Shown here: positions 57,831 to 64,000 of the stretch, piece by piece
Numbering within the stretch: the stretch's first letter is position 1
Layout: each line of letters opens with the position of its first letter
Assembly (NCBI GenBank): GCA_030686995.1
Contig: CM060692.1
Coordinates: forward strand, 128,691,607-128,755,606
Direction of reading: 5' to 3'
DNA: 64,000 nt
DNA from: Artemisia argyi
Lineage: Eukaryota; Streptophyta; Magnoliopsida; Asterales; Asteraceae
Made by a program: the position numbers and the translations under genes
The notes under the pieces: model-generated
The model's input: only the letters and a program-made list of their open reading frames with translations
Told to the model about the DNA's origin: nothing
The model's database searches: none

Positions 57831-58299
57831 AAAATAATAAAAAAAAAATCTACGTTTTATCTATACTTGTTGAAAAATATAAATCTGAGGCTTGCTTTTG
57901 TTTCCAAGATCGTTAAAATTTACGTATATTAAACTGAAGTTTGCTTTTACCATTTTCTTAAACCCCTGGTTGAACCGTGAACCGGTTGAGTGGCCGGAAG
58001 GCGGTTTTGAGCGAACAACCCGGTTGAACCGTGACTGACCTGATGGCTCGGCCACGTCAATTAAAAAATCTGTTTCTAAAACATTGGCTTTTACTCTTCA
58101 AATTATTTAACAAAATATTTTATATAAAATTTACTACTTCTAATATTACTCTTCTAATATTTGATCTTTTATTACCCCAAATAATAATTTTAGAATGATT
58201 TGACCTTTTATATAATATTTACTTATAAGCACAGGGTTAAATATTATAATATTCACTTTCCCCAAATCTTCATCACTTTCCCCAAATCACTTTCCCGAA

Positions 58300-58460
58300 A
58301 AAATGTTCCCATTGTTCAACCGTTCAGCTCAATTGTTAGGGTTTAATGGTCACACAACACACCTCGTCACTGAAGCTCAATCTGAAGCTCAATCGTTACG
58401 CTCAATCTGAAGCTCAATCGTTAGGGTTTAATCGTCACACAACACACCTCGTCACTCAAT
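58300..58460 (+). repeat. Local direct repeats within the CACTA element
   Basis: TTAGGGTTTAATNGTCACAC plus AACACACCTCGTCACT occurs twice, and GAAGCTCAATC four times, just upstream of the captured fragments. The region may derive from the 5' end of a captured gene; no protein was recognised. Confidence 0.65.
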
Positions 58461-59405
58461 TCGGTAATTGCTTCAGATTTTGTTTATTTTGTAACGATTG
58501 ATGTTTATTTTGTACCGTTAACCTTTTGGTTATATTTGTGTAATTTGTGTGGTGATTGATGCTATAAAGTTGATATGGTGTAGTAGACAGAAAGTTGATA
58601 TGATGTATGGTTAGGAATATTAATAAGCATGTAGAGTGTTGAGCGTTGGCGGTTATCAACGGTTTTTGGCGTAGTAGACTGAAATTAGTTAAATATGTCT
58701 AATGCATGAATTGTGGGAATAGAGTGTTATGCTTACTCAAGCGTTGGCTAGGCAGTAGGCACATTAGGTTTGGTGCATATGAGATTGAACCTAGAAAGCC
58801 GCAACCAATAGTCAAATAAGTATTTCATTTCATAACTGTTTTGTTTATTTTAGCGAATAGTTAGTTTACTTGCTTAATTACATTGACGAAAGACGATTGC
58901 GTTCTAGTTAAAAGTGTGTTTGTATAGGTGGTTTGAGTAAGATTTAGATGAATATATGAAAATACTACTAGTTGTTACAAGTTTTGCGTATTTATATAAG
59001 TGAGATTAACTTGTACTCATGACTAGTTAATTTGTTTGTATGCATTGGCAATTAAGCTACACTAGCTTAGGATATTTGATTAGGCGATTGATGCGTTATA
59101 GTTGAAACTGTGCTTGTCATCGCAATTTTGGTCTGGTCTGATTTGCTAATAGGTATCCTGTTTTATGAGGTTTGAGTGATTTTCAATGGAATATTTTAGC
59201 TGTTATGATAAACATATATAAGTTATACAACTAGAGTTCAGATCGATAAGTACGACAATTGGCAAGTTTAGATAATTATGTATTTAAAAATGATGTAAAA
59301 GAAGTTCCAGTTAGGTAATAGTTGCTATGATTATGATAATTATGTTTGAACTTTTTTAAAAAATTTTGTATGATAATTTTTTATACGTATCTTGGCTTTT
59401 TGCAG

Positions 59406-59864
59406 CAAGCTGCAAGTGCGTTACCAAAGTTAAAAAAAACAATCAGATTCGCTAAAGCCCACCATTAAGCCGCTAAGTGATTCTATACTGAAGCATGGCT
59501 TGCTGAAGCAAAAGGACAAAGATGTGAGACTTTTGGTTGCGATTTGTATATATGAAATACTTCAAATCCTTGCTCCAGAACCTGGTTTCAGTGATGAAGA
59601 TTTCAGGGTAAATAGTTTTACTTGAGTATAATATTAATGCTTTATTTACATGGCTGATGTCTAAAGCACATATATATCTTAGGACATCTTTCAACTTTTA
59701 TTGGGAATGTTTGCGGAGCTTGCTAATACCAAAAGTCCATATTATTCAATGAGGGTATAGCTATTGGAGACTATCGCAAAATATAATTTCTGTGTGTGAA
59801 TGCTCGATATAAGAGGTGAAGATTTAGTTCTGAAGATGTTCAATATAGTTTTCAGTGTTATAAG
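59406..59864 (+). pseudogene. Captured fragment of a sister-chromatid cohesion gene (PDS5-like)
   Basis: Two exons (59406-59607 and 59683-59864) with proper AG/GT borders encode a HEAT-repeat segment ('LKQKDKDVRLLVAI', 'EILQILAPEPGFSDEDF', then 'FAELANTKSPYYSMR', 'LLETIAKYNFCV', 'GEDLVLKMFNI'). It is clearly like the N-terminal part of plant PDS5. In the host PDS5 is a cohesin regulator. Here two in-frame stops in the second exon and the absence of the rest of the gene make it non-functional. Retained introns show capture as DNA. Confidence 0.78.
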
Positions 59865-60378
59865 GTATGTTACTTATTCTTGTTCAATATAATTTGGCGT
59901 TAGTGCAGTGAGATTAGAAGTGAATTAAAGGTATCCTAATGTAACATAGAATGCAGTGAGATTAGAAGTGAATTAAAGGTATCCTAGTGTAACTTAGTAT
60001 GCAGTGAGAAATTAATTGAACAGTCCAAGATTGGTTATAGCTGTTAGGAGGGGAATGACTTTATGTTCATATCTTGGTGGATATCTAATAGTGTAAGTGA
60101 AAGTACATGTTTATCCACAGTATGAGTGACATTTCTGCGACTGCACATGGCTTAAACAAGACGTTCACTTGGTTATAGCTGTTACCGGGTTTTTAAAGAT
60201 CACGTGTTGATAATGAATTTGATGATGTTTGTCTCGTGACAACACTAGACTCGATCCCCTTGGAAGCTTTTACTCTTCAGGTAATGATTTTGTAAATCAT
60301 TGATTCATTGATTTACTTTTGAGAAACAATCCCATAGGGTTGACCAATTAAAAACAATATTGTTATATTTCCTTGTAG

Positions 60379-60837
60379 GAATTTGAAGTTTCAGCCGATA
60401 AATATATCTCAGTTGAAGAGTACAAGCACTTACTTGCTAACGGAGACCCTCATCTTTAAGGGAATGGTTAAACGGACGTGGTGAAATATCTGAGTTGGAC
60501 ATGTTAAAATGGAAATATTATTCGATAAATAAGAGTCCATGGTAAGATACAGCCCCTAGAAGTACTATAGCATATATCCAATATGATCTTCTCATATTAC
60601 TGTACTTGTCACTCTTTCTGATAGGTGATATCAAAAAGTTGAATTTTGTGTGTGTATTCTGCAGGCCTTGTCTTGATGAAAATGAAGCGTTTTTGACAAC
60701 TGCAGACTCTGCTGTAAATTTGCTTCCTAAAGCAACAAAACCAGTGGTTGGTTAGAAAGGTGTTGAATATAAAGCTGCATTTCCCATCTTGAAACCATCT
60801 GGTGCCAGCTTCTATCCTCCACATATGGATTAAATGG
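60379..60837 (+). pseudogene. Captured fragment of a NUDT3 / dipeptidyl-peptidase-III-like gene
   Basis: Exon 60379-60541 reads 'SADKYISVEEYKHLLAN', then after a frameshift 'ISELDMLKWKYYSINKSPW'. Exon 60665-60837 reads 'LDENEAFLTTADSAVNLLPK' and 'GVEYKAAFPILKPSGASFYP', with stops at 'VVG' and 'HMD'. The order and wording fit the peptidase part of plant Nudix hydrolase 3. Splice borders are kept (CATG|GTAAG, CTGCAG|G). A region before it (60240-60280) ends in an exon-like ACTCTTCAG|GTAATG of unknown origin. Confidence 0.65.
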
Positions 60838-60844
60838 TATATGT

Positions 60845-60868
60845 TTTTTTTTTTTTTTTTTTTTTTTA
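60845..60868. repeat. Poly(T) tract
   Basis: About 24 T in a row inside the CACTA element. Confidence 0.95.
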
Positions 60869-61084
60869 CATTTGTCAAACTTGTTAATTCTTTCAAAATA
60901 TCATTTATAAATTCATTCAAAGTGAGTTTGTGGAAAATGTGGTTTATCTGTTATTAAGTTGAGGTGTAGACCGTAGACTGTAACAATATTAATACATGCA
61001 AGTACATCAAGAAGCCTTAAATAGTAATTGTAAGCCATGTACAGTTTTCATGCGTGCTAGAGTTAAATAGTTTTTGTATGCACA

Positions 61085-61350
61085 GTTTCTACAGGAGTCA
61101 AATCAGGTGTTAATGATATTACTATCAATAAATCAGGTGTTAATCATCATCATACTTCAGGTACTTGTTAATTCTTACAATTTATATATGTGCAGTTACT
61201 TCAGCAAACGGTAAATAATACTTGCAAGCGCTTTAACTGTTATTGAATGTGCAACTTTCACAGGAAACAAATCAGTTGTCCAAAAATACTTGGAAGCCCT
61301 TTAATTGCTGTCAACAAATCAGACGTTAATCGTCTTCATACTCCAGGTAA
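61085..61350 (+). repeat. Duplicated exon-like segment in the CACTA element
   Basis: Two copies about 184 bp apart of AA(T/C)AAATCAG(G/A)(T/C)GTTAATC followed by ATACT(T/C)CAGGTA and a similar downstream stretch. The words ACAGGA(A/G) and CAGGTA look like splice borders. The protein source was not recognised. Confidence 0.55.
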
Positions 61351-61404
61351 TTGTTTAGTTCATCAGTTTTATATGTGCTTCGATAAGCCTTAAACTTACG
61401 AGTG

Positions 61405-61640
61405 GCAAATGGGTCGGTTTGGGTCAAGTGGGTTTTGGGTCAAATGGGTCATGGGTCAAATGGGTCATGGGTCAAATGGGTCATCCTCAAAAGGGTGGTG
61501 GTCAAAACGAATTGATCTATTTCAGTACCAAAAACTATAAATAAGTTAAATTCTAACCCTTTTCATGACCCATTTGACCCACTGAGAATTCAACAAGAAA
61601 AAACTAAATGACCCGAATGACCCAAATAACAAGTACCCAA
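61405..61640 (+). repeat. GGGTCAAATGGGTCAT minisatellite
   Basis: Four to five copies of the 16-bp unit at 61425-61486, with the complement (TGACCCATTTGACCCA and relatives) at 61563-61625. The block is therefore a hairpin-like unit of about 220 bp inside the CACTA element, possibly a small MITE. Confidence 0.7.
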
Positions 61641-62032
61641 ATTCTAACCCATGATGATGAAAATGTTACCCACCTGAGCAGTTTTTCTACATGCAATATT
61701 TACAGGAAGTAATGAAGAATTGTGATATGGTACCTTAAACACATATATGTGGTTCTGCTAGTAAGAGACATGAGCATTGTGAAGACCGAGCATGACTATT
61801 TTCTTCTTTTTTAGCACATTTAGAGTTGGGCAAAATACTTGCATTTCATACTTGAGAAAGATGTTCGTTTCTTGTTTGTGGTTAGGCAAAATACTTGGTC
61901 TATATCGATGTATGGTTGAAATAATAAATAGGTTTGAATCTTAGTTTTTTGTTATTAATTACAAGTTGTTCATGTGTTAATTTGGAATACAGTAGACTAA
62001 TATGGGTACCTGCTGCCAGTAGCAGAGCAGTT

Positions 62033-62250
62033 AAGAGAATAATATTAAGAGTAGCGTATAGTGACACATTTATGTGCCAGAAAAAGTCTCAACCTTTTCT
62101 GACACTATTAAGTGTCAGGAATCTCTGTCACTATATATTTTTACCGCCTGACTTTTTAATGACACTTTTTATAAGTGAAGGTGAAAAAAAAGGTAAGTAG
62201 TGACAGTTTTTTTGACATTTTTTGACACTTTTTGTGTGTCATTAAAAGAC
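62033..62250 (+). repeat. Right subterminal repeats of the CACTA element
   Basis: Repeated GTGACA, TGACACT and AGTGTCA words in both orientations lead to the terminal CTTGTAGTG. They differ from the left array. Confidence 0.7.
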
Positions 62251-62268
62251 TTTTTTCTTGTAGTGATA

Positions 62269-62511
62269 CTACACCAGTGATACCTTTCATTAATAAATAA
62301 ATTTACATATGCATGCATCGCTCCACTCGTTGAAATTTTAATAGTTCGATTATGGAAGTAGTTGAGGAAGTATGGGCATAGCAAGAGTGAACGTTCAAGG
62401 AAAGTAACATGTGTACAATCAAGTACAACATTACATGAGTAGACAACATAATCTTTTCAGGATGATGTTGACTTGTTTAGGGTACATGACTTGCATCCAG
62501 ATGTTATATAT
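62269..62511. other. Spacer, nothing recognised
   Basis: About 240 bases between the CACTA element and the Stowaway MITE. Confidence 0.4.
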
Positions 62512-62513
62512 TA

Positions 62514-62768
62514 CTACCTCCGTCCCAAAATTATTGTCCCCTATTGATTTTTTCGGTCTTTACCTTTCAACTTTGACCTTAAGTATTTTTGTTTATATTA
62601 CATAATACTTGATACAAAATATATGAACGAATTGAGTTTTAAATGTATTTTCATTTGGTATAATTTTTATCAAAAATTACATAACACAATAAAAAATATT
62701 TATAGTCAAAGTTGATAAAGAAAGACCGAAAAAGTCAATAGGAGACTATAATTTTGGGACGGAGGGAG
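62514..62768. mobile_element. Stowaway MITE (Tc1/mariner)
   Basis: 255 bp with ends CTACCTCCGTCCCAAAATTA ... TAATTTTGGGACGGAGGGAG and TA on both sides (62512-62513, 62769-62770). The terminal C-T-x-C-C-T-C-C-G-T-C-C-C is the Stowaway signature. The interior is a long imperfect palindrome (TTTTTCGGTCTTT / AAAGACCGAAAAA). Confidence 0.95.
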
Positions 62769-62942
62769 TAACTACCAACCCCACTCAATAAATTTATAAT
62801 TTCAATTGTTGAAGTCCCAAATATCATGTTTTAGAAAAATTCATCTAGTTAGATGAGCCTTTACATATTTGATGATGATTTTACTCGTTTTCATGATTCA
62901 TATTCTGATCATTACAAGTTGGTTAAATTAGTAGATTACTAA

Positions 62943-63309
62943 GGTGGTGTTTTTTTTTTGAAAAAAAAAATATCTCTTAACAGTCTCTTAATCTGACTCG
63001 TTCAGACGAGGTCAGACATTTGAGTCATTAAGTGCATTTTTTTTTTTTTTTTTTTTCTCGTTCAGAGGCAGTTAAAGGCTCAACCTTTTAACCAAAAAGA
63101 TGTGTAGGGGATGTCTTGTTGCCTCTTAATGTCTTTTAATGTTTATGTGTTTAACAATAAAATTGCATCATATTCATATCATTCAGATATTTTTTTACGA
63201 AAAACAAACAATATTATTTAATTCAGATTCAGACATTTACACATCAGATTCATATTCAGATGTGCGAATCAGATTCAGATTCAGAGCCTCTTAATAAACA
63301 AACAACAAC
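62943..63309. mobile_element. Tourist-like MITE (PIF/Harbinger)
   Basis: 367 bp between TAA duplications (62940-62942, 63310-63312). The ends are similar inverted repeats (GGTGGTGTT against the complement of AACAACAAC), and the inverted similarity continues inside (CTCTTAACAGTCTCTTAATCTG against AAGAGGCTCTGAATCTGAATC). It contains a T22 run and ATTCAGATTCAGA repeats. Confidence 0.5.
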
Positions 63310-63367
63310 TAAAACGACACCACAAATAAACAAATTAAATAAGAAAGAATAACATGAGTGATGTAAC

Positions 63368-63669
63368 CACTACTACACAAACAGGTTTTACTCACGGTGA
63401 AATCCGTAGGAAACCTTGTGAAAAAGAGTGGCGCGTTGCATGCATATGTAAATTTACCCACAAGGTTTTATCCACGGATTTTACATGGAATTATTCTGTT
63501 TGTAAAAACCTTGTGGGTAAATATTTTCCCACTGATTTCCCCCAGGTCGTAGAATATTTTTCAGGGATATTACTATTGATAATCTGTGGGTATAATTTCC
63601 CAAAAATTTTTTCATGAATATTTTCTGACTGATTTTTCATAGTTTTCGGCAACCATTTTTCACAAGTAT
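63368..63669 (+). mobile_element. Possible CACTA-type terminus with subterminal repeats
   Basis: It starts CACTACTACACAAACAGG and is followed by repeated words (TTACTCACGG, ATCCACGGATTTTACATGG, CCTTGTGGGTAAAT, TTTTCCCACTGATTTCC) in both orientations, as in CACTA subterminal regions. The other end was not found in the window. Confidence 0.45.
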
Positions 63670-64000
63670 CACTACTAGAAAAATTACCAATAGCAACGGC
63701 CTGTTATCGTTGCTAAACAGCCTAATTGCGTTGCTGAATGGCATTAGCAATGATATTAGCAACAAACACCCTTTGTTTTTATAAATCCCGTCGCAAATTT
63801 TGCAACAAAACTCGTTGCTAAATTAAATTCTAAATGCTTGCAAATGCAAATCTAAAAACAACTAAAACTACATTTTTTTTAGCAAACAATGGACAAGCAA
63901 ACATAGAATCAAGACAAACAATAATAAACATTATTGAATGATTAATAAATAACTTATCTTGATGTTATGATAGGTTTACAATGCAGAAAAAGAGTAACAA
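63670..64000 (+). mobile_element. Left end of a second CACTA-type element, running off the window
   Basis: It starts CACTACTAGAAAAATTACC. Subterminal words built on TAGCAACGG, GTTGCTAA and TTAGCAA(C/T)GA follow on both strands. The far end lies beyond 64000. Confidence 0.6.

Larger units (their letters stand above)
57382..62265 (+). mobile_element. CACTA transposon carrying captured gene fragments
   Basis: 4884 bp with ends CACTACAAGAAAAAGG ... CTTTTTTCTTGTAGTG, a 13-bp inverted repeat diagnostic of CACTA (En/Spm), and the 3-bp duplication ATA on both sides (57379-57381, 62266-62268). Subterminal repeats flank the interior. There is no transposase. Instead the interior holds exon-intron fragments resembling a PDS5 gene and a NUDT3/dipeptidyl peptidase III gene in the same orientation. 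It would need an autonomous relative to move. Confidence 0.9.

Noticed and set aside
63354..63617. Open frame of 87 codons near the right edge
   Set aside because: It covers the subterminal repeats of a CACTA-type end; no protein similarity.

Overview
The window is plant nuclear DNA made almost entirely of transposable elements nested inside one another. No intact host gene, tRNA or rRNA was recognised. The families present (Ty1/copia, Athila- and Tat-lineage Ty3/gypsy, CACTA, PIF/Harbinger, Stowaway, Helitron, LINE) and the AT-rich, microsatellite-rich spacers point to a dicot with a large genome. The gag type 'VQSGCAFHGL...', and the antisense protein resembling the plant 'putative gypsy type transposon' domain family, are types I associate with Asteraceae (Tanacetum/Artemisia-like). 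The organism call is an inference.

Left block (1-42059), outermost to innermost. Element Y (+, a SIRE-like large retrotransposon derivative without coding capacity) sits in the gag of Athila-lineage element V, which resumes at 42060. Y's 5' LTR is broken by element A (-), a gag-protease-only member of 'family M' (LTR 12714-14133). A is broken by Athila-like element Z (+, only its 3' part, LTR 4040-7898). Z is broken by a Ty1/copia element X (+, 3' part, LTR 2287-2958). The interior of Y also holds Tat-lineage element W (-, 16848-36352, target duplication CCTAT). W contains a solo family M LTR (19686-21130, target duplication ATTGT) and a complete but decayed family M element CD (+, 28171-35934, duplication CCTGC/CTTGC).

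Element W has a Gag-PR-RT-RH-aRNH-IN polyprotein on the minus strand. On the opposite strand, between integrase and the 3' LTR, it has a separate four-exon gene with its own TATA box, a nuclear localisation-like motif and a long coiled coil. The solo LTR lies in the third intron of that gene. Family M copies A and CD share LTR, Gag N-terminus and 3' untranslated region but carry different central coding modules. A encodes protease plus an unfamiliar C-terminal domain and no reverse transcriptase. CD keeps a protease and only the GPY/F end of an integrase.

Right block (42060-64000). The gag-pol and 3' LTR of Athila element V (to about 50941) are followed by a patchwork of small elements. These are a PIF/Harbinger deletion derivative (51236-52658, TSD TTA), a foldback element with arms of more than 650 bp (about 52775-55355) interrupted by a non-autonomous Helitron (54070-54773), and a LINE-type poly(A) retroposon with 17-bp target duplications. 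Next come a palindromic element embedded in (TA)n, a 4.9-kb CACTA transposon (57382-62265, TSD ATA) carrying captured fragments of a PDS5-like and a NUDT3/dipeptidyl-peptidase-III-like gene, a Stowaway MITE and a Tourist-like MITE. Two further CACTA-type termini lie near the right edge.

Most coding regions are pseudogenes with a handful of lesions, so the insertions look moderately recent. The two LTRs of W differ at about 15 positions in 490 by hand count.
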